Assembly: GCA_028752905.1 (NCBI GenBank)
Contig: JAQNBH010000022.1
Span: forward strand, 186,001 to 250,000
Direction: 5' to 3'
DNA: 64,000 bases
Source of the DNA: Cladorhizidae sp. MBARI D1340-BT2
Taxonomy: Eukaryota > Porifera > Demospongiae > Poecilosclerida > Cladorhizidae
Part shown: piece by piece, positions 37,678 through 51,845 of the stretch
How positions within the stretch are numbered: the first letter of the stretch is position 1
Layout of the letters: each line of letters begins with the position of its first letter
Made by a program: the position numbers and the translations under genes
The notes under the pieces: generated by a model
What the model was told of the DNA's origin: nothing
The model's database searches: none
Seen by the model: only the letters and a program-made list of their open reading frames with translations

Positions 37678-38585
37678 CTAAAGGTAGGCCTCTCTCTGTT
37701 CTCTCTCTTGATACCAAACATCCGTATATTCTGCATACATAGAATCACAAGATAGGTTTCTCTATGTGTTCTCTATCTTGATGCTAAACAGGTTAGCTTC
37801 ATAGATTCTCCACACTTCACTGTATAAACTTGATATATAGCTATTAAGATAGGTCTCTCCCTGTGCTCTGTGTTGATATCAAACATCCATAATATTCTGC
37901 ACACTTCACTGTAATGGACTTGATATGATTCGAATGATAGGTTTCATTATGTGTTCTCTATCTTGATATTTGCCCTAATTTGGTCTATATGTTTCTCATT
38001 TCCCCCCCAAAAATCTTGTTATTTTGCCGTAAAGCTCATAACTTTTCTACACTTTACCCAAAAAAGATAATTTTTATATCACCGGATAGCCCTTCTAATT
38101 ATCTGTCTTTTGTACGTGCCAAAATTTTGAGTACTCTAAGTATTAGCAAGTTATGGTGATTTGAAGTGGTAAGGTTTGCGATCTTTCCTGGCGTTTTCCA
38201 GTTGCCAAAGCGGTGGCCTGCCAGTGAAAAACCACTACATTTATTGATAATCTGTTGATATGTTGCAGATAAGGGCCTTCTCTATCAGTTGACAAAATCT
38301 GGGACTTTGGTCTTGTTAATTAGGGCAGTTATGAATTGTACTCTTACTTGATGCTAAACATGTTAGCTTCGTAGATTATCCACACTTCACTGAATAGACT
38401 TGATGTATAGCTATTAAGATAGGACTCTCTAAGTGCTCTCTCTTGATACCAAACATCCATATATTCTGCACACTTCACTGTAATGGACTTGCAAGATAGG
38501 TATCTCTCAGTGTTCTCTATCTTGAGCTAAACATGTTAGCTTCATAGATTCTCCACACTTCACTGAATAGACTTGATATATAGCT
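37678..38585. repeat. Monomer 43, class B with C325, 908 bp
   Basis: Same type as the monomer at 35862, two positions away. Confidence 0.95.
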
Positions 38586-39318
38586 CTAAAGGTAGGCCTC
38601 TCTCTGTTCTCTCTCTTGATACCAAACATCCGTATATTCTGCATACATAGAATCACAAGATAGGTTTCTCTATGTTCTCTATCTTGATGCTAAACAGGTT
38701 AGCTTCATAGATTCTCCACACTTCACTGTATAAACTTGATATATAGCTATTAAGATAGGTCTCTCCCTGTGCTCTCTGTTGATATCAAACATCCATAATA
38801 TTCTGCACACTTCACTGTAATGGACTTGATATGATTCTAATGATAGGTTTCATTATGTGTTCTCTATCTTGATATTTGCCCTAATTTGGTCTATATGTTT
38901 CTCATTTCCCCCCCAAAAATCTTGTTATTTTGCCGTAAAGCTCATAACGTTTCTACACTTTACCCCAAAAAGATAATTTTTATATCACCGGATAGCCCTT
39001 CTAATTATCTGTCTTTTGTACGTGCCAAAATTTTGAGTACTCTTAGTATTAGCAAGTTATGGTGATTTGAAGTGGTAAGGTTTGCGATCTTTCCTGGCGT
39101 TTTCCAGTTGCCAAAGCGGTGGCCTGCCAGTGAAAAACCACTACATTTATTGATAATCTGTTGATATGTTGCAGATAAGGGCCTTCTCTATCAGTTGACA
39201 AAATCTGGGACTTTGGTCTTGTTAATTAGGGCAGTTATGAATTGTACTCTTACTTGATGCTAAACATGTTAGCTTCGTAGATTATCCACACTTCACTGAA
39301 TAGACTTGATGTATAGCT
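38586..39318. repeat. Monomer 44, class F short, 733 bp
   Basis: Third copy of the TG deletion plus CTCTCT join (39331-39336). Confidence 0.9.
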
Positions 39319-40226
39319 ATTAAGATAGGACTCTCTCTGTTCTCTCTCTTGATACCAAACATCCGTATATTCTGCATACATAGAATCACAAGATAGGTTT
39401 CTCTATGTGTTCTCTATCTTGATGCTAAACAGGTTAGCTTCATAGATTCTCCACACTTCACTGTATAAACTTGATATATAGCTATTAAGATAGGTCTCTC
39501 CCTGTGCTCTCTGTTGATATCAAACATCCATAATATTCTGCACACTTCACTGTAATGCACTTGATATGATTCGAATGATAGGTTTCATTATGTGTTCTCT
39601 ATCTTGATATTTGCCCTAATTTGGTCTATATGTTTCTCATTTTCCCCCCAAAAATCTTGTTATTTTGCCGTAAAGCTCATAACTTTTCTACACTTTACCC
39701 AAAAAAGATAATTTTTATATCACCGGATAGCCCTTCTAATTATCTGTCTTTTGTACGTGCCAAAATTTTGAGTACTCTAAGTATTAGCAAGTTATGGTGA
39801 TTTGAAGTGGTAAAGTTTGCGATCTTTCCTGGCGTTTTCCAGTTGCCAAAGCGGTGGCCTGCCAGTGAAAAACCACTACATTTATTGATAATCTGTTGAC
39901 ATGTTGCAGATAAGGGCCTTCTCTATCAGTTGACAAAATCTGGGACTTTGGTCTTGTTAATTAGGGCAGTTATGAATTGTACTCTTACTTGATGCTAAAC
40001 ATGTTAGCTTCGTAGATTATCCACACTTCACTGAATAGACTTGATGTATAGCTATTAAGATAGGACTCTCTAAGTGCTCTCTCTTGATACCAAACATCCA
40101 TATATTCTGCACACTTCACTGTAATGGACTTGCAAGATAGGTATCTCTCAGTGTTCTCTATCTTGAGCTAAACATGTTAGCTTCATAGATTCTCCACACT
40201 TCACTGAATAGACTTGATATATAGCT
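39319..40226. repeat. Monomer 45, class A, 908 bp
   Basis: Follows the join and lacks the anchor sequence. Confidence 0.9.
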
Positions 40227-41134
40227 CTAAAGGTAGGCCTCTCTCTGTTCTCTCTCTTGATACCAAACATCCGTATATTCTGCATACATAGAATCACAAG
40301 ATAGGTTTCTCTATGTGTTCTCTATCTTGATGCTAAACAGGTTAGCTTCATAGATTCTCCACACTTCACTGTATAAACTTGATATATAGCTATTAAGATA
40401 GGTCTCTCCCTGTGCTCTGTCTTGATATCAAACATCCATAATATTCTGCACACTTCACTGTAATGGACTTGATATGATTCGAATGATAGGTTTCATTATG
40501 TGTTCTCTATCTTGATATTTGCCCTAATTTGGTCTATATGTTTCTCATTTTCCCCCCAAAAATCTTGTTATTTTGCCGTAAAGCTCATAACTTTTCTACA
40601 CTTTACCCAAAAAAGATAATTTTTATATCACCGGATAGCCCTTCTAATTATCTGTCTTTTGTACGTGCCAAAATTTTGAGTACTCTAAGTATTAGCAAGT
40701 TATGGTGATTTGAAGTGGTAAGGTTTGCGATCTTTCCTGGCGTTTTCCAGTTGCCAAAGCGGTGGCCTGCCAGTGAAAAACCACTACATTTATTGATAAT
40801 CTGTTGATATGTTGCAGATAAGGGCCTTCTCTATCAGTTGACAAAATCTGGGACTTTGGTCTTGTTAATTAGGGCAGTTATGAATTGTACTCTTACTTGA
40901 TGCTAAACATGTTAGCTTCGTAGATTATCCACACTTCACTGAATAGACTTGATGTATAGCTATTAAGATAGGACTCTCTAAGTGCTCTCTCTTGATACCA
41001 AACATCCATATATTCTGCACACTTCACTGTAATGGACTTGCAAGATAGGTATCTCTCAGTGTTCTCTATCTTGAGCTAAACATGTTAGCTTCATAGATTC
41101 TCCACACTTCACTGAATAGACTTGATATATAGCT
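40227..41134. repeat. Monomer 46, class B with C195, 908 bp
   Basis: GCTCTGTCTTGATATC where other class B monomers have GCTCTGTGTTGATATC; shared with 46408. Confidence 0.95.
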
Positions 41135-42042
41135 CTAAAGGTAGGCCTCTCTCTGTTCTCTCCCTTGATACCAAACATCCGTATATTCTGCATACATAGA
41201 ATCACAAGATAGGTTTCTCTATGTGTTCTCTATCTTGATGCTAAACAGGTTAGCTTCATAGATTCTCCACACTTCACTGTATAAACTTGATATATAGCTA
41301 TTAAGATAGGTCTCTCCCTGTGCTCTCTGTTGATATCAAACATCCATAATATTCTGCACACTTCACTGTAATGGACTTGATATGATTCGAATGATAGGTT
41401 TCATTATGTGTTCTCTATCTTGATATTTGCCCTAATTTGGTCTATATGTTTCTCATTTTCCCCCCAAAAATCTTGTTATTTTGCCGTAAAGCTCATAACT
41501 TTTCTACACTTTACCCCAAAAAGATAATTTTTATATCACCGGATAGCCCTTCTAATTATCTGTCTTTTGTATGTGCCAAAATTTTGAGTACTCTAAGTAT
41601 TAGCAAGTTATGGTGATTTGAAGTGGTAAGGTTTGCGATCTTTCCTGGCGTTTTCCAGTTGCCAAAGCGGTGGCCTGCCAGTGAAAAACCACTACATTTA
41701 TTGATAATCTGTTGACATGTTGCAGATAAGGGACTTCTCTATCAGTTGACAAACTCTGGGACTTTGGTCTTGTTAATTAGGGCAGTTATGAATTGTACTC
41801 TTACTTGATGCTAAACATGTTAGCTTCGTAGATTATCCACACTTCACTGAATAGACTTGATGTATAGCTATTAAGATAGGACTCTCTAAGTGCTCTCTCT
41901 TGATACCAAACATCCATATATTCTGCACACTTCACTGTAATGGACTTGCAAGATAGGTATCTCTCAGTGTTCTCTATCTTGAGCTAAACATGTTAGCTTC
42001 ATAGATTCTCCACACTTCACTGAATAGACTTGATATATAGCT
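41135..42042. repeat. Monomer 47, class D-prime, 908 bp
   Basis: C29, A599 and C620 of class D but C203, G389 and C502; private-to-group TTTGTATGTGCC. Confidence 0.95.
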
Positions 42043-42950
42043 CTAAAGGTAGGCCTCTCTCTGTTCTCTCTCTTGATACCAAACATCCGTATATTCTGCA
42101 TACATAGAATCACAAGATAGGTTTCTCTATGTGTTCTCTATCTTGATGCTAAACAGGTTAGCTTCATAGATTCTCCACACTTCACTGTATAAACTTGATA
42201 TATAGCTATTAAGATAGGTCTCTCCCTGTGCTCTCTGTTGATATCAAACATCCATAATATTCTGCACACTTCACTGTAATGGATTTGATATGATTCGAAT
42301 GATAGGTTTCATTATGTGTTCTCTATCTTGATATTTGCCCTAATTTGGTCTATATGTTTCTCATTTCCCCCCCAAAAATCTTGTTATTTTGCCGTAAAGC
42401 TCATAACTTTTCTACACTTTACCCAAAAAAGATAATTTTTATATCACCGGATAGCCCTTCTAATTATCTGTCTTTTGTACGTGCCAAAATTTTGAGTACT
42501 CTTAGTATTAGCAAGTTATGGTGATTTGAAGTGGTAAGGTTTGCGATCTTTCCTGGCGTTTTCCAGTTGCCAAAGCGGTGGCCTGCCAGTGAAAAACCAC
42601 TACATTTATTGATAATCTGTTGATATGTTGCAGATAAGGGCCTTCTCTATCAGTTGACAAACTCTGGGACTTTGGTCTTGTTAATTAGGGCAGTTATGAA
42701 TTGTACTCTTACTTGATGCTAAACATGTTAGCTTCGTAGATTATCCACACTTCACTGAATAGACTTGATGTATAGCTATTAAGATAGGACTCTCTAAGTG
42801 CTCTCTCTTGATACCAAACATCCATATATTCTGCACACTTCACTGTAATGGACTTGCAAGATAGGTATCTCTCAGTGTTCTCTATCTTGAGCTAAACATG
42901 TTAGCTTCATAGATTCTCCACACTTCACTGAATAGACTTGATATATAGCT
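42043..42950. repeat. Monomer 48, mosaic E then F-like, 908 bp
   Basis: T242 of class E, then C325 and T461 of class F, with C350 and A383 of class B. Confidence 0.92.
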
Positions 42951-43858
42951 CTAAAGGTAGGCCTCTCTCTGTTCTCTCTCTTGATACCAAACATCCGTAT
43001 ATTCTGCATACATAGAATCACAAGATAGGTTTCTCTATGTGTTCTCTATCTTGATGCTAAACAGGTTAGCTTCATAGATTCTCCACACTTCACTGTATAA
43101 ACTTGATATATAGCTATTAAGATAGGTCTCTCCCTGTGCTCTGTGTTGATATCAAACATCCATAATATTCTGCACACTTCACTGTAATGGACTTGATATG
43201 ATTCGAATGATAGGTTTCATTATGTGTTCTCTATCTTGATATTTGCCCTAATTTGGTCTATATGTTTCTCATTTCCCCCCCAAAAATCTTGTTATTTTGC
43301 CGTAAAGCTCATAACTTTTCTACACTTTACCCAAAAAAGATAATTTTTATATCACCGGATAGCCCTTCTAATTATCTGTCTTTTGTACGTGCCAAAATTT
43401 TGAGTACTCTAAGTATTAGCAAGTTATGGTGATTTGAAGTGGTAAGGTTTGCGATCTTTCCTGGCGTTTTCCAGTTGCCAAAGCGGTGGCCTGCCAGTGA
43501 AAAACCACTACATTTATTGATAATCTGTTGATATGTTGCAGATAAGGGCCTTCTCTATCAGTTGACAAAATCTGGGACTTTGGTCTTGTTAATTAGGGCA
43601 GTTATGAATTGTACTCTTACTTGATGCTAAACATGTTAGCTTCGTAGATTATCCACACTTCACTGAATAGACTTGATGTATAGCTATTAAGATAGGACTC
43701 TCTAAGTGCTCTCTCTTGATACCAAACATCCATATATTCTGCACACTTCACTGTAATGGACTTGCAAGATAGGTATCTCTCAGTGTTCTCTATCTTGAGC
43801 TAAACATGTTAGCTTCATAGATTCTCCACACTTCACTGAATAGACTTGATATATAGCT
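42951..43858. repeat. Monomer 49, class B with C325, 908 bp
   Basis: Same type as at 35862 and 37678. Confidence 0.95.
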
Positions 43859-44766
43859 CTAAAGGTAGGCCTCTCTCTGTTCTCTCCCTTGATACCAAAC
43901 ATCCGTATATTCTGCATACATAGAATCACAAGATAGGTTTCTCTATGTGTTCTCTATCTTGATGCTAAACAGGTTAGCTTCATAGATTCTCCACACTTCA
44001 CTGTATAAACTTGATATATAGCTATTAAGATAGGTCTCTCCCTGTGCTCTCTGTTGATATAAAACATCCATAATATTCTGCACACTTCACTGTAATGGAC
44101 TTGATATGATTCGAATGATAGGTTTCATTATGTGTTCTCTATCTTGATATTTGCCCTAATTTGGTCTATATGTTTCTCATTTTCCCCCCAAAAATCTTGT
44201 TATTTTGCCGTAAAGCTCATAACTTTTCTACACTTTACCCCAAAAATATAATTTTTATATCACCGGATAGCCCTTCTAATTATCTGTCTTTTGAACGTGC
44301 CAAAATTTTGAGTACTCTAAGTATTAGCAAGTTATGGTGATTTGAAGTGGTAAGGTTTGAGATCTTTCCTGGCGTTTTCCAGTTGCCAAAGCGGTGGCCT
44401 GCCAGTGAAAAACCACTACATTTATTGATAATCTGTTGACATGTTGCAGATAAGGGACTTCTCTATCAGTTGACAAACTCTGGGACTTTGGTCTTGTTAA
44501 TTAGGGCAGTTATGAATTGTACTCTTACTTGATGCTAAACATGTTAGCTTCGTAGATTATCCACACTTCACTGAATAGACTTGATGTATAGCTATTAAGA
44601 TAGGACTCTCTAAGTGCTCTCTCTTGATACCAAACATCCATATATTCTGCACACTTCACTGTAATGGACTTGCAAGATAGGTATCTCTCAGTGTTCTCTA
44701 TCTTGAGCTAAACATGTTAGCTTCATAGATTCTCCACACTTCACTGAATAGACTTGATATATAGCT
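43859..44766. repeat. Monomer 50, class D with GAACG, 908 bp
   Basis: Shares A436 with the monomer at 25143, and like it precedes a 733 bp F unit. Confidence 0.95.
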
Positions 44767-45499
44767 CTAAAGGTAGGCCTCTCTCTGTTCTCTCTCTTGA
44801 TACCAAACATCCGTATATTCTGCATACATAGAATCACAAGATAGGTTTCTCTATGTTCTCTATCTTGATGCTAAACAGGTTAGCTTCATAGATTCTCCAC
44901 ACTTCACTGTATAAACTTGATATATAGCTATTAAGATAGGTCTCTCCCTGTGCTCTCTGTTGATATCAAACATCCATAATATTCTGCACACTTCACTGTA
45001 ATGGACTTGATATGATTCTAATGATAGGTTTCATTATGTGTTCTCTATCTTGATATTTGCCCTAATTTGGTCTATATGTTTCTCATTTCCCCCCCAAAAA
45101 TCTTGTTATTTTGCCGTAAAGCTCATAACGTTTCTACACTTTACCCCAAAAAGATAATTTTTATATCACCGGATAGCCCTTCTAATTATCTGTCTTTTGT
45201 ACGTGCCAAAATTTTGAGTACTCTTAGTATTAGCAAGTTATGGTGATTTGAAGTGGTAAGGTTTGCGATCTTTCCTGGCGTTTTCCAGTTGCCAAAGCGG
45301 TGGCCTGCCAGTGAAAAACCACTACATTTATTGATAATCTGTTGATATGTTGCAGATAAGGGCCTTCTCTATCAGTTGACAAAATCTGGGACTTTGGTCT
45401 TGTTAATTAGGGCAGTTATGAATTGTACTCTTACTTGATGCTAAACATGTTAGCTTCGTAGATTATCCACACTTCACTGAATAGACTTGATGTATAGCT
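44767..45499. repeat. Monomer 51, class F short, 733 bp
   Basis: Fourth copy of the TG deletion plus CTCTCT join (45512-45517). Confidence 0.9.
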
Positions 45500-46407
45500 A
45501 TTAAGATAGGACTCTCTCTGTTCTCTCTCTTGATACCAAACATCCGTATATTCTGCATACATAGAATCACAAGATAGGTTTCTCTATGTGTTCTCTATCT
45601 TGATGCTAAACAGGTTAGCTTCATAGATTCTCCACACTTCACTGTATAAACTTGATATATAGCTATTAAGATAGGTCTCTCCCTGTGCTCTCTGTTGATA
45701 TCAAACATCCATAATATTCTGCACACTTCACTGTAATGCACTTGATATGATTCGAATGATAGGTTTCATTATGTGTTCTCTATCTTGATATTTGCCCTAA
45801 TTTGGTCTATATGTTTCTCATTTTCCCCCCAAAAATCTTGTTATTTTGCCGTAAAGCTCATAACTTTTCTACACTTTACCCAAAAAAGATAATTTTTATA
45901 TCACCGGATAGCCCTTCTAATTATCTGTCTTTTGTACGTGCCAAAATTTTGAGTACTCTAAGTATTAGCAAGTTATGGTGATTTGAAGTGGTAAAGTTTG
46001 CGATCTTTCCTGGCGTTTTCCAGTTGCCAAAGCGGTGGCCTGCCAGTGAAAAACCACTACATTTATTGATAATCTGTTGACATGTTGCAGATAAGGGCCT
46101 TCTCTATCAGTTGACAAAATCTGGGACTTTGGTCTTGTTAATTAGGGCAGTTATGAATTGTACTCTTACTTGATGCTAAACATGTTAGCTTCGTAGATTA
46201 TCCACACTTCACTGAATAGACTTGATGTATAGCTATTAAGATAGGACTCTCTAAGTGCTCTCTCTTGATACCAAACATCCATATATTCTGCACACTTCAC
46301 TGTAATGGACTTGCAAGATAGGTATCTCTCAGTGTTCTCTATCTTGAGCTAAACATGTTAGCTTCATAGATTCTCCACACTTCACTGAATAGACTTGATA
46401 TATAGCT
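45500..46407. repeat. Monomer 52, class A, 908 bp
   Basis: Counterpart of 39319 at an offset of 6181; lacks the anchor. Confidence 0.9.
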
Positions 46408-47315
46408 CTAAAGGTAGGCCTCTCTCTGTTCTCTCTCTTGATACCAAACATCCGTATATTCTGCATACATAGAATCACAAGATAGGTTTCTCTATGTGTT
46501 CTCTATCTTGATGCTAAACAGGTTAGCTTCATAGATTCTCCACACTTCACTGTATAAACTTGATATATAGCTATTAAGATAGGTCTCTCCCTGTGCTCTG
46601 TCTTGATATCAAACATCCATAATATTCTGCACACTTCACTGTAATGGACTTGATATGATTCGAATGATAGGTTTCATTATGTGTTCTCTATCTTGATATT
46701 TGCCCTAATTTGGTCTATATGTTTCTCATTTTCCCCCCAAAAATCTTGTTATTTTGCCGTAAAGCTCATAACTTTTCTACACTTTACCCAAAAAAGATAA
46801 TTTTTATATCACCGGATAGCCCTTCTAATTATCTGTCTTTTGTACGTGCCAAAATTTTGAGTACTCTAAGTATTAGCAAGTTATGGTGATTTGAAGTGGT
46901 AAGGTTTGCGATCTTTCCTGGCGTTTTCCAGTTGCCAAAGCGGTGGCCTGCCAGTGAAAAACCACTACATTTATTGATAATCTGTTGATATGTTGCAGAT
47001 AAGGGCCTTCTCTATCAGTTGACAAAATCTGGGACTTTGGTCTTGTTAATTAGGGCAGTTATGAATTGTACTCTTACTTGATGCTAAACATGTTAGCTTC
47101 GTAGATTATCCACACTTCACTGAATAGACTTGATGTATAGCTATTAAGATAGGACTCTCTAAGTGCTCTCTCTTGATACCAAACATCCATATATTCTGCA
47201 CACTTCACTGTAATGGACTTGCAAGATAGGTATCTCTCAGTGTTCTCTATCTTGAGCTAAACATGTTAGCTTCATAGATTCTCCACACTTCACTGAATAG
47301 ACTTGATATATAGCT
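46408..47315. repeat. Monomer 53, class B with C195, 908 bp
   Basis: Counterpart of 40227. Confidence 0.95.
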
Positions 47316-48223
47316 CTAAAGGTAGGCCTCTCTCTGTTCTCTCCCTTGATACCAAACATCCGTATATTCTGCATACATAGAATCACAAGATAGGTTTCTC
47401 TATGTGTTCTCTATCTTGATGCTAAACAGGTTAGCTTCATAGATTCTCCACACTTCACTGTATAAACTTGATATATAGCTATTAAGATAGGTCTCTCCCT
47501 GTGCTCTCTGTTGATATCAAACATCCATAATATTCTGCACACTTCACTGTAATGGACTTGATATGATTCGAATGATAGGTTTCATTATGTGTTCTCTATC
47601 TTGATATTTGCCCTAATTTGGTCTATATGTTTCTCATTTTCCCCCCAAAAATCTTGTTATTTTGCCGTAAAGCTCATAACTTTTCTACACTTTACCCCAA
47701 AAAGATAATTTTTATATCACCGGATAGCCCTTCTAATTATCTGTCTTTTGTATGTGCCAAAATTTTGAGTACTCTAAGTATTAGCAAGTTATGGTGATTT
47801 GAAGTGGTAAGGTTTGCGATCTTTCCTGGCGTTTTCCAGTTGCCAAAGCGGTGGCCTGCCAGTGAAAAACCACTACATTTATTGATAATCTGTTGACATG
47901 TTGCAGATAAGGGACTTCTCTATCAGTTGACAAACTCTGGGACTTTGGTCTTGTTAATTAGGGCAGTTATGAATTGTACTCTTACTTGATGCTAAACATG
48001 TTAGCTTCGTAGATTATCCACACTTCACTGAATAGACTTGATGTATAGCTATTAAGATAGGACTCTCTAAGTGCTCTCTCTTGATACCAAACATCCATAT
48101 ATTCTGCACACTTCACTGTAATGGACTTGCAAGATAGGTATCTCTCAGTGTTCTCTATCTTGAGCTAAACATGTTAGCTTCATAGATTCTCCACACTTCA
48201 CTGAATAGACTTGATATATAGCT
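47316..48223. repeat. Monomer 54, class D-prime, 908 bp
   Basis: GTATGTGCC as at 41135 and 50938. Confidence 0.95.
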
Positions 48224-49121
48224 CTAAAGGTAGGCCTCTCTCTGTTCTCTCTCTTGATACCAAACATCCGTATATTCTGCATACATAGAATCACAAGATA
48301 GGTTTCTCTATGTGTTCTCTATCTTGATGCTAAACAGGTTAGCTTCATAGATTCTCCACACTTCACTGTATAAACTTGATATATAGCTATTAAGATAGGT
48401 CTCTCCCTGTGCTCTCTGTTGATATCAAACATCCATAATATTCTGCACACTTCACTGTAATGGATTTGATATGATTCGAATGATAGGTTTTCTCTATCTT
48501 GATATTTGCCCTAATTTGGTCTATATGTTTCTCATTTTCCCCCCAAAAATCTTGTTATTTTGACGTAAAGCTCATAACTTTTCTACACTTTATCCAAAAA
48601 AGATAATATTTATATCACCGGATAGCCCTTCTAATTATCTGTCTTTTGTACGTGCCAAAATTTTGAGTACTCTAAGCATTAGCAAGTTATGGTGATTTGA
48701 AGTGGTAAGGTTTGCGATCTTTCCTGGCGTTTTCCAGTTGCCAAAGCGGTGGCCTGCCAGTGAAAAACCACTACATTTATTGATAATCTGTTGATATGTT
48801 GCAGATAAGGGCCTTCTCTATCAGTTGACAAACTCTGGGACTTTGGTCTTGTTAATTAGGGCAGTTATGAATTGTACTCTTACTTGATGCTAAACATGTT
48901 AGCTTCGTAGATTATCCACACTTCACTGAATAGACTTGATGTATAGCTATTAAGATAGGACTCTCTAAGTGCTCTCTCTTGATACCAAACATCCATATAT
49001 TCTGCACACTTCACTGTAATGGACTTGCAAGATAGGTATCTCTCAGTGTTCTCTATCTTGAGCTAAACATGTTAGCTTCATAGATTCTCCACACTTCACT
49101 GAATAGACTTGATATATAGCT
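48224..49121. repeat. Monomer 55, class E, 898 bp
   Basis: Ten bases are missing between 48490 and 48491 (GATAGGTTTTCTCTATC), next to a short repeated TTCTC/TTTC context. Otherwise typical class E. Confidence 0.95.
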
Positions 49122-50029
49122 CTAAAGGTAGGCCTCTCTCTGTTCTCTCTCTTGATACCAAACATCCGTATATTCTGCATACATAGAATCACAAGATAGG
49201 TTTCTCTATGTGTTCTCTATCTTGATGCTAAACAGGTTAGCTTCATAGATTCTCCACACTTCACTGTATAAACTTGATATATAGCTATTAAGATAGGTCT
49301 CTCCCTGTGCTCTCTGTTGATATCAAACATCCATAATATTCTGCACACTTCACTGTAATGGACTTGATATGATTCTAATGATAGGTTTCATTATGTGTTC
49401 TCTATCTTGATATTTGCCCTAATTTGGTCTATATGTTTCTCATTTCCCCCCCAAAAATCTTGTTATTTTGCCGTAAAGCTCATAACGTTTCTACACTTTA
49501 CCCCAAAAAGATAATTTTTATATCACCGGATAGCCCTTCTAATTATCTGTCTTTTGTACGTGCCAAAATTTTGAGTACTCTTAGTATTAGCAAGTTATGG
49601 TGATTTGAAGTGGTAAGGTTTGCGATCTTTCCTGGCGTTTTCCAGTTGCCAAAGCGGTGGCCTGCCAGTGAAAAACCACTACATTTATTGATAATCTGTT
49701 GACATGTTGCAGATAAGGGCCTTCTCTATCAGTTGACAAAATCTGGGACTTTGGTCTTGTTAATTAGGGCAGTTATGAATTGTACTCTTACTTGATGCTA
49801 AACATGTTAGCTTCGTAGATTATCCACACTTCACTGAATAGACTTGATGTATAGCTATTAAGATAGGACTCTCTAAGTGCTCTCTCTTGATACCAAACAT
49901 CCATATATTCTGCACACTTCACTGTAATGGACTTGCAAGATAGGTATCTCTCAGTGTTCTCTATCTTGAGCTAAACATGTTAGCTTCATAGATTCTCCAC
50001 ACTTCACTGAATAGACTTGATATATAGCT
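49122..50029. repeat. Monomer 56, class F, 908 bp
   Basis: Class F without the TG deletion, with C582 and A620. Confidence 0.95.
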
Positions 50030-50937
50030 CTAAAGGTAGGCCTCTCTCTGTTCTCTCTCTTGATACCAAACATCCGTATATTCTGCATACATAGAATCAC
50101 AAGATAGGTTTCTCTATGTGTTCTCTATCTTGATGCTAAACAGGTTAGCTTCATAGATTCTCCACACTTCACTGTATAAACTTGATATATAGCTATTAAG
50201 ATAGGTCTCTCCCTGTGCTCTGTGTTGATATCAAACATCCATAATATTCTGCACACTTCACTGTAATGGACTTGATATGATTCGAATGATAGGTTTCATT
50301 ATGTGTTCTCTATCTTGATATTTGCCCTAATTTGGTCTATATGTTTCTCATTTTCCCCCCAAAAATCTTGTTATTTTGCCGTAAAGCTCATAACTTTTCT
50401 ACACTTTACCCAAAAAAGATAATTTTTATATCACCGGATAGCCCTTCTAATTATCTGTCTTTTGTACGTGCCAAAATTTTGAGTACTCTAAGTATTAGCA
50501 AGTTATGGTGATTTGAAGTGGTAAGGTTTGCGATCTTTCCTGGCGTTTTCCAGTTGCCAAAGCGGTGGCCTGCCAGTGAAAAACCACTACATTTATTGAT
50601 AATCTGTTGATATGTTGCAGATAAGGGCCTTCTCTATCAGTTGACAAAATCTGGGACTTTGGTCTTGTTAATTAGGGCAGTTATGAATTGTACTCTTACT
50701 TGATGCTAAACATGTTAGCTTCGTAGATTATCCACACTTCACTGAATAGACTTGATGTATAGCTATTAAGATAGGACTCTCTAAGTGCTCTCTCTTGATA
50801 CCAAACATCCATATATTCTGCACACTTCACTGTAATGGACTTGCAAGATAGGTATCTCTCAGTGTTCTCTATCTTGAGCTAAACATGTTAGCTTCATAGA
50901 TTCTCCACACTTCACTGAATAGACTTGATATATAGCT
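50030..50937. repeat. Monomer 57, class B, 908 bp
   Basis: Typical class B with G195, unlike the class B monomer at 46408 that also precedes D-prime. Confidence 0.95.
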
Positions 50938-51845
50938 CTAAAGGTAGGCCTCTCTCTGTTCTCTCCCTTGATACCAAACATCCGTATATTCTGCATACAT
51001 AGAATCACAAGATAGGTTTCTCTATGTGTTCTCTATCTTGATGCTAAACAGGTTAGCTTCATAGATTCTCCACACTTCACTGTATAAACTTGATATATAG
51101 CTATTAAGATAGGTCTCTCCCTGTGCTCTCTGTTGATATCAAACATCCATAATATTCTGCACACTTCACTGTAATGGACTTGATATGATTCGAATGATAG
51201 GTTTCATTATGTGTTCTCTATCTTGATATTTGCCCTAATTTGGTCTATATGTTTCTCATTTTCCCCCCAAAAATCTTGTTATTTTGCCGTAAAGCTCATA
51301 ACTTTTCTACACTTTACCCCAAAAAGATAATTTTTATATCACCGGATAGCCCTTCTAATTATCTGTCTTTTGTATGTGCCAAAATTTTGAGTACTCTAAG
51401 TATTAGCAAGTTATGGTGATTTGAAGTGGTAAGGTTTGCGATCTTTCCTGGCGTTTTCCAGTTGCCAAAGCGGTGGCCTGCCAGTGAAAAACCACTACAT
51501 TTATTGATAATCTGTTGACATGTTGCAGATAAGGGACTTCTCTATCAGTTGACAAACTCTGGGACTTTGGTCTTGTTAATTAGGGCAGTTATGAATTGTA
51601 CTCTTACTTGATGCTAAACATGTTAGCTTCGTAGATTATCCACACTTCACTGAATAGACTTGATGTATAGCTATTAAGATAGGACTCTCTAAGTGCTCTC
51701 TCTTGATACCAAACATCCATATATTCTGCACACTTCACTGTAATGGACTTGCAAGATAGGTATCTCTCAGTGTTCTCTATCTTGAGCTAAACATGTTAGC
51801 TTCATAGATTCTCCACACTTCACTGAATAGACTTGATATATAGCT
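50938..51845. repeat. Monomer 58, class D-prime, 908 bp
   Basis: Third GTATGTGCC monomer. Confidence 0.95.

Larger units (their letters stand above)
26051..38585. repeat. Long higher-order repeat, copy 2 (12535 bp)
   Basis: Fourteen monomers: F (733), A, B, B/A, B, B/A, B, D, B, D, F (906), B, D/F, B. Compared with copy 1 it has an extra B plus B/A dimer of 1816 bp near 28600-32231 and one B fewer before the D-F pair. The class D monomer at 32232 shares a rare C7A4 run with the one at 18789, which supports the alignment. Confidence 0.8.
38586..44766. repeat. Long higher-order repeat, copy 3 (6181 bp, shortened)
   Basis: Seven monomers: F (733), A, B, D-prime, E/F, B, D. Its first four monomers match 44767-48223 at an offset of 6181, including a private C at site 195 (TCTGTCTTGAT) and a private T at site 438 (GTATGTGCC). 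It is about half the length of copies 1 and 2. The final D monomer carries GAACGTGCC, shared only with the D monomer at 25143, which also precedes a 733 bp F monomer. Confidence 0.85.
47316..50937. repeat. Internal 4-monomer duplication, first unit (3622 bp)
   Basis: D-prime, E, F, B. The three leading monomers recur at 50938-53661 with the same class marks. The E monomer here lacks 10 bases (at 48490/48491) that its partner at 51846 has, so the deletion came after the duplication or the partner descends from an undeleted copy. Confidence 0.85.
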
